Shown here in pieces: positions 43,901-54,760 of a stretch of DNA of 60,000 bases (within the stretch, counting starts at the first letter, position 1; every line of letters starts with the position of its first letter). Source of the stretch: Mesostigma viride (lineage: Eukaryota; Streptophyta; Mesostigmatophyceae; Mesostigmatales; Mesostigmataceae); assembly GCA_009746045.1 (NCBI GenBank), contig RPFO01000363.1, forward strand, positions 45,001-105,000, read 5' to 3'. A model generated the notes under the pieces. The model was not told where the DNA came from, did no database searches, and saw nothing but the letters and a program-made list of their open reading frames with translations. Made by a program: the position numbers and the translations under genes.

Positions 43901-46445
43901 CCTCGTCATCACAAACTCGTTCTTGAACCGAACGTCGAGCGCCCAGTGGGGACCCAGGCCGAGCCCTTTGCCCGCCCCCACCACCCAGCCGTCCCATTGT
44001 TCTAGCGTCCGTACGGCACCGGTGTGGTGCGCGCCAGTAGGTGAGCCGTCCGGATTTACCACGAGAGGGTTCTCTGAGGGAGGGAGCTTGGCACCCTTGC
44101 CGGAGGTACGGAGGGGGAGCGTGGAGCCAATCATGTGGGGCTCTGGTGGTTGGCAGTTGAGGGATGGGCGGGTGGGGGGGGGGGGGGGGGTAGGGGGGGG
44201 AGGGGGGCGGGCGGGCGGGCGGGCGGGCGGGCGGGCGGGCAGGCTGGCGGGCCAGCGGGCCGGCGGGCGGGCGGGCGGGCGGGCGGGCGGGCGGGCGGGC
44301 GGGCGGGCGGGCGGGCGGGCGGCGGGCGGGCGGGCGGGCGGCGGGGGCGGGCGGGCGGGCGGCGGGCGGCGGGCGGCGGGCGGGCGGGCGGGCGGGCGGG
44401 CGGGGCGGCGGGGCGGGCGGGTGGGTGGGTGGGTGGGTGGGTGGGTGGGTGGGTGGGTGGGTGGGTGGGTGGGTGGGTGGGTGGGCGGGCGGGCGGGTGG
44501 GCGGGGGGGGGGGAGTTGGTTTGTTGTTGTTATTGTTGGTGGTGGTGGCGGTGGCGGTCAGGGCAACAGCAGGGGTGGGTACAATGGTCGAGGATGAACG
44601 CAAGCGGGATGAGCCAAGTGGGGCAATTCAACATCAGTGATGATCAACCAACAAGCAGCGCAATGGCGTTACAATGCTTTGCCAGCCTAGGAACATCTGA
44701 CAGCATTAGGAGATATTGGCTGTATTGACAACTATAATTTAAGGCCAAATCCTCGCGAAAGCCTGCGAATCTGCACCGATCATCCGTGTCTCAGCAGACT
44801 AAGAAAAACGCGACCCATTCATATTCTGGGCTTCAAAAATTAACAAAAATAGAATAAAATAATAGTAATAAACATCACAATAATCATCATCAACAGTCCC
44901 ATGATCCCCATGATGGATGGTGCACAAGCGGCTTGATGGATGGTCCCATGACTTGCAAGACGGTTGCGCCCATCGCAAGAGAATAGAACGCATTGGGAGG
45001 GAACAATGAGGATGGTCAAGATCGGCCCTTGTGGCCGCAACAAGTCTTCCACCCAGGCCGCTCGCGTGCACACCGTTCGCACGCCGGGTCGAACCCACAT
45101 CACCAGCCCACAGTTCCTGCACCCGCTTGTCCTCTACAAGAACTGCCCCACTCTTCAATGCCAACACTTCAACACGCATCAGCAAAAATGTCAAGGGTTA
45201 TGCTGTCTGTTCAGCAGCGCACCCAACAAGTGGCGACTGCGGCATCCCCTAGATGCTGCCCGCACCCACCACGCCTAGCGAGCGGTCAACTCGACACAGC
45301 ACCGCCCTTGGCCCACGCTTGCTACACCTAGCTAGCGATGCACCCCACGAATGCTACACCGCACATCTAGCCCACTCACCGTGTGCGCTCGCCAGCACCT
45401 CCACCACGCCTCGCTCCGTGTCCACTGCCCACAGGTTGCCGCCCACGGGCCACTCCTCCTCCATCGCGCGCAGGGTGTGCGCCAGGGGTTCCAACGCATC
45501 AAATGCAGCACCGCTAGGAGCAGCGCTCGCCGTCCCTTCAATGACACTCCTTGCCTCCCCCATGAGATGCCCTGCCTCCCCATTGGTGGATACCCCGGCC
45601 GTTTCCCCGCGGGTATGAAGTGGGGAACCCCCTTCGCCACTGGTCATCGTGGACAAGGGGAAGGGGTCCTCACCGATCGCTTTCACATCTGTGTGCTCGG
45701 GGTTTGGGATGGGGGTAACAACATGCCCGAGGTCGTTTCTGCTGCTGCCAGATGGCACAACCCCAGGGCCATCCCAGGTGACACCGGGGACCGTTATCTC
45801 GGACGTTATGTCTGTGGGGGTAGGAGGGGGGACAACAGCCGTAATGTCCCCGGCCCGTCGATAGACGATCTGTGTCTGTGCAGGGCTGATTCCCGGGGCG
45901 GTCGGGTCAAGGCTGTGTGCGTTGACTATGTCCTGCAGCTTGTCAAACGGGGATATGCTCGCGGGGGAGTGGAGGGAGTCATCGCCGTGACCTGGAGCAC
46001 GTGACCGGCGCAGATCGGCGTCTGCGCCTTCTAGAGGCGGCGGGAGCGCGAATAGCGATGAAACGGAAGACGCGTCACCTTGGGCGAGCGGCGCAAGGAA
46101 GCTGCTGAGAAGTTCATCCCCACCGTGTTGAGACGCGGGTCGGGATGGGGTCGTCGTGTGCCGAGCCGTTTCAGACGGGGAGCGCGCCGGTTCAGTGGGG
46201 CCATAAGGGGCGCTGTAATCATCTTCTTTGAGGACATCTGAGTACGACCCCCATGCTTGTCGTCCCAGGGACGGCGTTGATGCTGACCGCGCATCCACGA
46301 CACTGCCTTCCGTCAAACTCCACGTCTGCCACCGCACCACGCCACAGACAAGGAGCAACAGCACCGCCGCGCTGCTGCAGTGCCAATATTTTAAGCATTG
46401 CGCAGAGCTGCCCCTGCCCTTTCTAGATGGTCCTGGCAGCGTCAT
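37908..46445 (-). CDS. GT29 sialyltransferase with N-terminal LamG/ConA-like domain (5 exons)
   Basis: Family role: transfer of sialic acid from CMP-sialic acid in the Golgi lumen. Exons (minus strand): 46445-45380, 44142-43736, 42885-42757, 41627-39505, 38091-37908; 3909 nt, 1302 residues, phases all match. A short basic N-terminus and the segment SSAAVLLLLVCGVV (about 24-37) give type II topology. A Ser/Thr/Pro-rich stem follows to about 355. Residues about 356-570 look like a LamG/concanavalin fold: HWALDVRFKNEF, WFRLTVIGRPKKQLFFING, VFIIGNGGKRLKSPWGYFQN. Sialylmotif L is split: VVVVGNS (673-679), then an insertion, then DAIDRHGAVFRFNGAPVG...VGSRTTHDV (760-792). A low-complexity stretch (about 810-1230) precedes motif S (RSGFRLIMTLLMHGW...LTGYDLG) and a motif III/VS-like end, EEAHSLYF...KHDNRDKYLPE. 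The usual VS spacing (H-x4-E) is not met. Activity is uncertain. Confidence 0.85.
38110..38520. repeat. (GTGTGGGT)n octanucleotide repeat
   Basis: About 410 bp of 8-bp units gtgtgggt in the last intron of the sialyltransferase gene. It starts within 20 bp of the final exon acceptor (38092), so in the transcript a CCCACACA-type repeat leads into the splice acceptor. Confidence 0.97.
38521..39050. repeat. (GTGTGGTT)n repeat passing into GGGGCGTG-rich sequence
   Basis: The 8-bp unit changes abruptly from gtgtgggt to gtgtggtt (to about 38815), then to gtgtgggc and ggggcgtg units. Three related unit types in one array point to successive local expansions. Confidence 0.95.
39155..39305. repeat. 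27-28-bp tandem repeat, five copies
   Basis: The unit is approximately tccatttaccctcctgttca plus tgtctcc. Later copies have cactttaccc. It is intronic in the sialyltransferase gene. Confidence 0.9.
41750..41990. repeat. G-rich 30-35-bp tandem repeat
   Basis: Units around agacatgggatgagagggag with variable G-runs and gtggacg joints, in the intron upstream (gene sense) of sialyltransferase exon 4. Read on the minus strand it is CT-rich, which may act as an extended polypyrimidine region. Confidence 0.85.
42590..42740. repeat. Tandem duplication of about 70 bp
   Basis: The block ccacctttgctaggagacac through cagtatcacaacac occurs twice with few changes, in the intron between sialyltransferase exons 3 and 4. 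Confidence 0.9.
44160..44515. repeat. (GGGC)n then (GGGT)n tract
   Basis: About 245 bp of GGGC tetranucleotide with small interruptions, then about 75 bp of GGGT, in the first intron of the sialyltransferase gene close to exon 2 (44142). The transcript strand is C-rich here, opposite in sense to the G-rich transcript predicted at 17.4 kb. Confidence 0.96.
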
Positions 46446-47362
46446 ATATCACTATGTGAGTGCGGCCAGCTGGCCAGGACTGCGAGTTTTTGCTTCATGA
46501 CAGGGATAGGGACGGGCGTGCGCGCTAGGCTTTCCGTGAACTGCATTGTCATGCTTGCTCGAACATTGCAGGTGAGATTAGCTGCAATTCCCTCCAAGGC
46601 ACGGCTCGGTATCAGACAAGAGTCCTTTTGGAAATGTCACCTTGTCACCATGGCCCCGAGTTTGTTGGTGCTTGACGTTCCCTAAAATGCACCACCACAA
46701 TGCCACCATATGCTGCACGCACAATGGTCGCCGTGCAACCACAGTTCACTGGGCATCGTCAAAATTAAGTGCCTTTTATTACGCAATTGAAGCTTAAGTT
46801 AGGCTCTACAAAAAGGGTGTTGATAACAATTAACGGATCACAGGCATGGTTTCCGAAAATCAGGTCGTGCTAAAAAATGAGGTCCGCACGTGACTCGGCT
46901 GAGGTCGGCTGCCCCGCCTCATCAGCCAGAATCATCTGCCAGAACCGGGCCAGAACCTCAATTCTCACGTCCTCTCCCTGCACTACTTACTAAATGCGAA
47001 TCATAGCGCTATTCGCACTATCAAGCGCCTTATACTGGCTAGTGTGAGCCACTCGCAACCGAAATCGCGGGTAAACAGAATTTTGTTGTTATTCCGGCAT
47101 CTCTCACGGGCACCAGGTTTTTTTTCTTGGCGTTAGTTTCCTTGCACAAGGAAAGACGGGGCCGAGCCCGGGCAAGGCCAAAGAGCGCTCAGCAAATAAT
47201 ACTCAAGTTAGACGCCATGATGACAGATGAGGACAAGCGCGTGCACGAGCGCTCGTCTGGCATGCGTCAGAGGCATCTCATCACGGGCAATTTCGAGTCA
47301 TGTTAAATGTTCACAGAAAAACTCGCTGTATGCATGCGTAGGTAATTAGTTAAGGGGAAGAA
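46446..47362. promoter_or_regulatory. Divergent intergenic region, sialyltransferase / Tic22-like gene
   Basis: The 917 bp between two outward-facing start codons must hold both promoters. A poly-T run at about 47117 is the only simple feature noticed. No TATA box or named motif can be supported. Confidence 0.5.
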
Positions 47363-50300
47363 ATGAGCGCTGACAATGCAGAAGGAGAAAATAGCTTCAT
47401 ACCCAAGGCTTCGCGACAGGGCGGAAGCACCTGCCGATTCGCGAGACAACCATGGCATGGCATGGGCGAGGTGCAGACCATGAGAGACGCTGTAGCAGTC
47501 CGGAAATTGCAACTCCAGCAACTGCTGAGAAGGGGATTTGAAGCCGATGGCAAGGCTGAAAGAGACGCATGGAGCTTGGAAGTGGACCCAGCTCGTCCCG
47601 AGCTTCCTCTTTCCTTGGATTCTCGCCCAGGTAGGATCCCTTGCAGACCACCGACCCCCCCATTTTGGGGCCTATCGGTCTAAACAATAGCATTTTTCTT
47701 TGGTTATCTTTTCTACCTTGGGATGGTGCGGAATTGCCGTCGTCGCGGGAGTATCCAGACCCTGGTGGGCCATATCTTAGCCAGAAAAGTGTGGAAGCTG
47801 GCCAAGATCCCCTGCCAATTGAGTTGGCTTTCTCGATCAGCGGGTGTTTGTCCTGACAGCATGGTAAAGCGCGCAGGTTTAATACTACTTACTCCTCCAC
47901 GGATCCGTCTCGGTACCTAACGTCGCTTCCTTTGCCCTCCGCTCACCCTGCACCATAATCCCCCTCCCACTCGTGCTCGGTCGTAACTGGACATTTCTAT
48001 TTTTATCGTTTACCTCCCCAGATGCCCATGCCCACGCCATGGGCATGTCCCTGCCAGCATCTGCCCCTCACCAGGGGTCCACGAGCCTGGCCATGCGCGC
48101 CGCATGGGACGTCGCCAGGCGCCAGCACGAGCACAAGCTGGCCATGCTGGCCATCGCTTGCGGCCGGCACGGCCAGAGCCACGGTGTCAGCGCGACCAGC
48201 GACCCCGCGCACCCATTCTGGACCCATGCCCCGGACCAGCAGACCGTTCGCTCCACCCCCACCGCGGAGCCCTCGGCTGACCCTCACGCAGACGCTCCCA
48301 AGTCCCACGGTAGCGCGCTGTCACCCGGCACCGGCGATGCCTCTTCCTCAGGCCCCTCGTCGAGCCCGTCCCCCGCCACCTCCCCCCCTGTTGGGGACCA
48401 CATGCAACCGTCCTCCGCACTCGCGCTGATGTCAGCGTCGCCATCGTCACTGCAAGCCGCCGTCACCAAGCCACCCCCGTTCTTCTCGGGCTCCGTCTAC
48501 ACGGTGTGGGACCCAGACAACATGCGGCTGCTCTCGGTGGTCCCCACCAGCCGGCTCGATGGCATCACGCGGTGGTTGCGGCGGAAAGCAGCGCAGCTGA
48601 CGGGGGGCCGGGCGCTTCCGGCCCTGGGATGGTGGCCCTGGGAGGGCGGGAGCGAGGGGGACCACAGGGGGAGCGGGGCCCAGGGGGCCAGCGGTGTACG
48701 GCTCGGGGAAGGGAACAGGCGGTCCCAGGGGGACGACGATGAGGCGCCGAAGATTGTTCCTGTCCGGCTGTACCTGTCGCAGCGTGTTGCAGGTGGGTGG
48801 TCATACTGCCATTGGGTTGTCAAATGTGGTTGGGTTGCGGGTGGGTCGTCAAATGTGGTTGGGTTGCAGGTGGGTTTATCGTGGTTTGTTGTGTGGGTGG
48901 AAAGTGTTGGGGTTGTGGGTTTGTCGTGGTGTAGTTTGCAACGGGTGTGGGTCGCGGGTAGCCGTGGATGGGATGTGGCAACCATCGCGCGAGAGAGAGT
49001 GACCAGTGTGCGCGAGAGAGTAGCCAGCGCCCCTTGCGTCAGCTAGCTTCCCGTATTTGGTTTGTACACCGACCACACGCCATGCTCCGTGCTTGGTTTG
49101 TGCACTCTGCACACGGGAGGGTTGACATTTCCGTGCAAACTCCCTGGCTCCCTAGGGATGGGGGGCCCTGGTGTCGTGTCATCACCAACCTGTCGTGAGC
49201 TGGGCGGGAGGATAGCAGGTTCTTGTCAGAGGTGCCCCCCTCACAACCGTAGTTTCTCGCTGGGCATGTATCGGTCGTCACGGTCGATGACAAGCAATCA
49301 GTCAACACGTTGAGTGGAAAACTTTAACACCAAGGTTGATGCGCACTGTGTACGACGGTTTTAATCATATAGGGACTGATAGCACCGTTACCTACTATGT
49401 TGTAGCGCATGTAATATGGTATGGCGCATGTAATATGGTATGGCTCATGTCGTTCAAGGCTGACCTTGGCACCGGTCGTTGCGTGTGATAGGACCTGAGG
49501 CGCCCCTGCGGTTGAAACGATGTTGGAGTCTTTTGTGCTTTTTGTGTAGTAGCTCGTACCACACTGCAGTATTGTGTATAGTGTCCATGGCTGACCTGGG
49601 GCGCCACTTGACCCCGTATTTGCGGATGACATGGTCGTGTTTGCCCCTCGTCGCCATAACTGTGTACCTCCTCTGCACGTGTGTGCGTGTGGTGCCTGCC
49701 TGTGGGGTCACTGTGGAATCTGTTGCGGGCGTTCTTGGCGCATGCGTTGTGTGCGCGTGATGGGCGGGGGCGGGGGCGGGGGCGGGGTGGGGGCAGGGGC
49801 GGGGGCGGGGGCGGGGGCGGGGGCGGGGGCGGGGGCGGGGCGGGGGCGGGGGCGGGGACGGGGACGGGGACGGGGGCGGGGGCGGGGGCGGGGGGGGGGG
49901 GCGGGGGCGCACGTGACGTGTGCGTGCAGAGGAGGACATGCGTCGCGGCATGCGGGGGGAGAGTGCCGTCAAGCGCGCGGCTGTGGTGGCGCTGCCGCTG
50001 CAGCTGGCGCTCGGCTCCCAAAAGGTGTGTTTGTGCTTGACTACCAGAAGGTGTGTTTGTGCTGGACTACCAGAAGGTGTGTTTGTGCTTGACTACCAGA
50101 AGGTGTGTTTGTGCTGGACTACCAGAAGGTGAGCTTGTGCTGGACTACCAGAAGGTGTGTTTGTGCTTGACTACCAGAAGGTGAGCTTGTGCTTGACTAC
50201 CAGAAGGTGTGTTTGTGCTTGACTACCAGAAGGTGAGAGCGCAGCTCCCAGAAGGTGAGCTTACGCTCGCCCATTAGCAGTTTAGGTATGCTTGCGCTCG

Positions 50301-50956
50301 GCTTGCAACAGGTATGCGTGCGATTGACGTCCAAAAGGTGAGCGCTCGGCTTACAAAGGTGAGCACTCGGTGCCAAGGGGTGGGCACTCGCCGTTAAGAG
50401 GTACGCTCGCGCTCGGGTCACCCTCGGCCCCACACCTGGGTCCTGCACGTGTGCAAGGCGGCCGCTGTCGGTAGCCCGGTTGATGCGACTGTTGGAGCAT
50501 GGAAGCTGTGTTGAAGTGTCCCGCTGACATGGCTGAATCAATGAGGTTGATAGCTCTGCGTAATGGCCATGGATAGCACTGCCCATGTCGCAGGGGGGTG
50601 GTAAGTGGGCTCCTTTCTCAGGCGAATGTGGTTGGTGGGGGGTGGTTATGTCAGCCTATACTCGGGTACCTGGCTTCTATGCGCGCGTGCTCATGTGTAG
50701 CTGTTACGCACATCCACTTGGCCTAGAGAACTTGTGGAAAGACTTGCGCGCGTTGATGGAATATCCCCTGCTCGGTGGCTGCATATCCCCCCCTGTGGAT
50801 GTCTGCTTCTTGTGGTGGCTGCATGTCCCCCCCTGTGGATGTCTGCTTCTTGTGGTGGCTGCATGTCCCCCCCTGTGGAGAAGCTTCTTGTGGGAGCCAG
50901 CACTTGTTGGAAGCCATCGTTTGTTGGAGGCACAAACGCTCCTATTATCTGATCAG

Positions 50957-50987
<31 letters not shown>

Positions 50988-53741
50988 TACCGTTTCCCTA
51001 CCTTCGGTCCCTTTTATATTTTCCAATTCGGTCCGTCCATCCCCCGTGTCCTTGTTCTCCTTCCCTCTGTCGTCGTCCCGTCTCCTTTCTCTCCACCCTT
51101 CCCCTCCTCCCGCACACCCTTCTTCATCCTCCCCCCCTTCTCCTCCCCCGTTCCTGAACGATCTCCTTTCCTCCCCACACACACACATCCCCCATCGCCA
51201 GGTACTCCCTGCGCTGGGCAAGGAGATCGAGCTGGTGCCAGACGACAGCGACGTGGAGGCGGCGCGGCGCATCCTGCAACGCACGGCGGGCAAGCAGGCG
51301 GCGGTGGCCTTCTCGGGCGTGCCGGTGTTCAGCATCAGCAACACGCGCGTGCTCGTCACCAACCGCAAAACGGGAAGCACGCAGTGGTGCGTGGGGCACG
51401 TGTGGGGGGGGGGGGGGCTATGGAGGAAGTCGTCTATGCAGATATGTGATAGCAGTAGTGCACGGCGCGCGCACAGGTTTGTGACCCTTGCTGAAGTATA
51501 ATGCAGTGCTGCCCCGCAGGGCCTGCCGCGCGAAGCCGTTGGGGTCACGCGCATGGGTGTGGTCGTCAATGAAGTCCACTTCTACAGCCTAGGATACGCG
51601 AAATATGCTGTGGTGGTTGGGCAGCCGTGCTCGTCCGGCACGCAGGTGCAGCACTAGACTAATGAATCAGTGTATCACCGTACTGGCTGTGTGTCCAAGA
51701 GGTCCATACTATACTGTTAGTTTGTTTAATTCCGACCTGGTGGATTCTATGAGTATCTTACTACTGCTGCGCCCCGCGCATGCTGACTCACGCACACAAG
51801 CACATGCACACGTGCGCCCACCCACCCACCCACCCACCCACCCTTGCTTGCGCGCAGGTACCGCCCCTGGTTCTTCAGCAAGAGCCACATGGTGGCCATG
51901 CTCTCTTCCTCCCTTGACGCCGCCTTCCAAGAGAAAATCGAGGCGAGGCGGAAAGCAAGGGCTGCCGCGCTGGCCAGTGGGGGTGGGGGCGGGGGCGGCC
52001 GATCTTCTCTGGGCAACGATACGGGGATGATGGACGTGGACGAAGATGAGGCGCTCGAGGAGCCGAGCGAGGTGAGGGGGGGGGGGGGGGGGGGGGGGCG
52101 CACAGCATTATGGCCATATCGGACATGTCACAGTATGGATTAGCCGCACATGGACCCGAGCGAGATGGGGGGGGGGGGGCGTGCAGCATTATGAGATGAA
52201 TTATGAGATTATTGGGGGGGGGAGGATGCAGGTTTGTGATTGATTTGGGTGTTGCGGTCAGCAGCATGATCGTTGTGATATTGGTGATGTTCGTGCCCGA
52301 CGGGGGCTCTGGGGCCGTAAGCGTTCAAGGCAAGATGTGTCTGTTGCTCACATGGGGCATGTAACCTAGAGGTCATCTGAGTGCTCGTCCTCACATCTGA
52401 CATACTCCTCGAGCCATGGATACTCTTGTTGTGGTCGTTCAGTGGATGCTCCTCGTGGCAGACATTCATGGCGGTTGCCGGCTCAGGTGTCGGTGCTGGT
52501 GCTGGCGTTCATTTGTTTATTTCAAATGCTGGCACTGCCCTGTTTCTGTACTAGGCATGTTGGGATGGACGTTCTGCCCTGCCCACCATGCACACATGTA
52601 CATGCCCATGTGCCGTCCTCTTGCCTGGGTACCTTCATCCTGGCATCCGTGCGCACGATGGATGATCACTTAGTGGCGCGTGCAACTAATGAGAAGAAGG
52701 AACTACAGCGCCTGTGATGTATCTCTTGCGTGATCCCTTCCTCACACCCCCCTTTCCCCCCTCCGCCACAAATAATTATATTATTATTACTATTGTTAGT
52801 ATTGCTCATATTAACCAACTTGTATCACCTACCCCCCTCCCCCTCTGGAACAGGTGCGGGATTTTCTGGCGGAGGCCACCGGTACCAGCGACAGCGGCAC
52901 CGGTGCTGCCGCCGTGCCCACCACATCGCTGCTGGGCCACGTGGCAGCCGACCTGGCGGACCGCGTGCTTCTCGGCACGTCCCTGGGCCGGCGCCTGCTG
53001 GGCCTGCAGGTTCCCTTCGACATCGTCGTCGACTCATTTGACCACTGCCTCAAGGAGGGGACGACCCCAGCGAGGCCACCGGGGGGGGGAGCGGACCCGT
53101 TGGTGCTGGCGCTGGCCACGCCGCGGACAGAAGCAGAGGCACCGCCTTTGGTTGGTCCCCCTTCTCTAGATGGTTCTGCCAATGGGGGAAAGCCGCGAGA
53201 CGGGGGCAGTAACGCCCCCAGCAGTGGGATTGGGGACGCGGGGCATGGGGGCGGGGCAGGCCACTGGGGGGACGCAAGGGAGGGGGGTCGTAACGGTGCG
53301 GATGACAGCAACCAGGGGGCTGCTGCAGGCGGCAGCCAAGGGGGGCCACACACGGGTTCAAAGCCACCTGGCACAGGCTTTCCGTTCCCTCCCCCACCAG
53401 GACAGGTGGCGGGATCACAGCGTGGGTCGGGCCATGGTGGCGGCGACAGCAGTAACCCTGCAGGGACAGACGGTGGCAAGGGTGCGAGCAAGGGTGCGGG
53501 GGCGGTTGACGATAGCGGCCCCTGGCCTCACCTGGGCAGTGCCACTACCGTGTTAGGGAGTGGGAGCCTCACAGCCAATGAGCTGGCCAAACTGCCACTG
53601 GTGGATGATGGCATGACAGGTGTCATGTTCATAGCGGACGCCTCGCTCACGATGCAGCCGCCACAGCGGGTCAGCACCAAGGGGGGGGACAGTGGGGCGG
53701 GAACGGTGCCGCCCCTAGGTGGGGGTGGGGACCTTGACTGA
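47363..53741 (+). CDS. Tic22-like plastid import protein with extensions (6 exons)
   Basis: Tic22 proteins are soluble chaperones of the plastid intermembrane space. Exons: 47363-47630, 48022-48792, 49930-50024, 51202-51386, 51858-52071, 52854-53741; 2421 nt, 806 residues, all phases match. The Tic22-like core spans about 250-510. It includes GSVYTVWDPDNMRLLSV, PVRLYLSQRVAEEDMRRGM (exons 2-3), KRAAVVALPLQLALGSQK, EIELVPDDSDVEAARRIL, FSGVPVFSISNTRVLVTN and QWYRPWFFSKSHMVAML, matching the family's GVPVF...YRPVFF(R/S)KEDL pattern. VPFDIVVDSFDHCLKEG may be the C-terminal helix. Odd features are a long N-terminal region with a Ser/Pro-rich linker, a Gly/Asp-rich insert near 480, and a 220-residue Gly/Ser/Pro-rich tail. 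No obvious transit peptide is seen. The family call rests on motif resemblance only. Confidence 0.62.
49760..49912. repeat. (GGGGGC)n tract
   Basis: About 150 bp of GGGGGC hexamers with GGGACG variants, in the third quarter of the Tic22-like intron 2, ending about 15 bp before the acceptor of exon 3. This is G-quadruplex-prone in the sense transcript. Confidence 0.95.
50020..50240. repeat. 26-bp tandem repeat at an exon-intron border
   Basis: Units of gtgtgtttgtgcttgactac plus cagaag repeat about eight times, with gtgagctt variants. The array begins at the donor of exon 3 (50024/50025). Each unit carries AAG followed by gtgtgt or gtgagc, so every repeat recreates a potential splice donor. 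Confidence 0.9.
50786..50890. repeat. 42-bp tandem repeat, about three copies
   Basis: The unit contains ccccccctgtggatgtctgc and ttcttgtggtggctgcatgt, in intron 3 of the Tic22-like gene. Confidence 0.9.
51520..51645 (+). CDS. Unassigned exon-like frame within Tic22-like intron 4
   Basis: A 42-codon stop-free segment (GLPREAVGVTRMGVVVNEVH then FYSLGYAKYAVVVG) is bounded by ccccgcag before and gtgcag after, in phase 0 on both sides. The flanking host exons join in phase 2, so it cannot be a cassette exon in this reading. The composition looks coding. It may be a decayed duplicated exon or chance. Confidence 0.25.
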
Positions 53742-54440
53742 GCCCCCTGCGAATGTGGCAGTTGCTTAGCTGTGGGCACGAATCAGAGCGACAACCAGCA
53801 GGCGCTTGACATTACTATAACATAGTGACCGTGTTATCCGTGAGACAACCAGCACATATGGTGCGATGGAGGGCCATCGGATGAGCTGGCAGGTGCTCAA
53901 GTGCTGGGCTGCTAGGCTGCCTCTATTGGTTTGTCCTCGGTTTGATCAGTAGATGCCCGGTCTGAGTTCGGACGACACGCATGATGTGCCCAGGTCTGCC
54001 TGCCCTTGAGGTTGACTCGTCTTCTTCCCGTGAGCGTCTAGGCATGGACGGTACCGTGCCCGCACGTGGGGTAATGCACGTGGTGTCACCTGCCCAAAGC
54101 ATCCGTGATGGGGTAGACCTGCGTGCGAGCTGTGACAGCCTGCCCCCCAGCCCTTGTTGCAGTGACACTGCCCCCCAGCCTGATGGGGGGAACTGATGGG
54201 ATCGAGAGCTTTTGTTGGGTGCCCATGTGCTTATTCCATGGGAGCCCTTGCATAGATAGAGATGCCATGTATTCGGTACAGCCTGCCATTCGCTGTAAGA
54301 AGCAGTAACGCTGCCATGGTTGGCCACTGCAGACTTCCTGCGTGGATCACCTGTGATTGATAGGCATGGCATGTTCAGGCAGGTGCATCTGCATGTGTCA
54401 GTTGATGGCTTGTGTGTCTTATTAGCTAGCCATTGGTGGC
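53742..54440. other. 3' flank of the Tic22-like gene, no gene
   Basis: It contains ccgtgagacaaccagcaca (about 53838), an edge of the dispersed repeat seen at 15.7, 18.6 and 25.4 kb. Nothing else is recognised. Confidence 0.4.
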
Positions 54441-54447
54441 ACAATGG

Positions 54448-54760
54448 CTCCATTCATTCATTCGTTCGTTCGTTCGTCATTCATTCATTCATTCATTCAT
54501 TCATTCATTCATTCATTCATTCATTCATTCATTCATTCATATGCCTCCATTGGGAGAGTCACGGGGTACAAACCCCGTGGAGTAGGTACCATTCATCCCT
54601 GTTTGATGCACAGCAAGAAGGGGGCATGGGACACTCCCCCTTCTCTCGTTGCCATGAAAGGCAGGCCACAGGTTCAATTACAGGTTCAACTGCTCACTGG
54701 GAGAGTCATCTAGCAACTAGTGTGGGTGCAACAAAGCCTCGACTCTAGCAAAAGCATAGT
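54448..54760 (-). mobile_element. Diverged SINE with (TTCA)n tail
   Basis: About 80 bp of ATTC tetranucleotide (54456-54541) is followed by attgggagagtcacggggta and, further right, gggagagtcat and tgtgggtgcaac. These landmarks match, in order and inverted, the better SINE copies at 56492-56736 and 57556-57803. On the SINE strand the microsatellite is its 3' tail. Confidence 0.6.

Noticed and set aside
54540-54600. tRNA-like segment near gggtacaaaccccgtgg
   Set aside because: The hairpin belongs to the diverged SINE; no cloverleaf with A box, anticodon arm and acceptor stem could be drawn.
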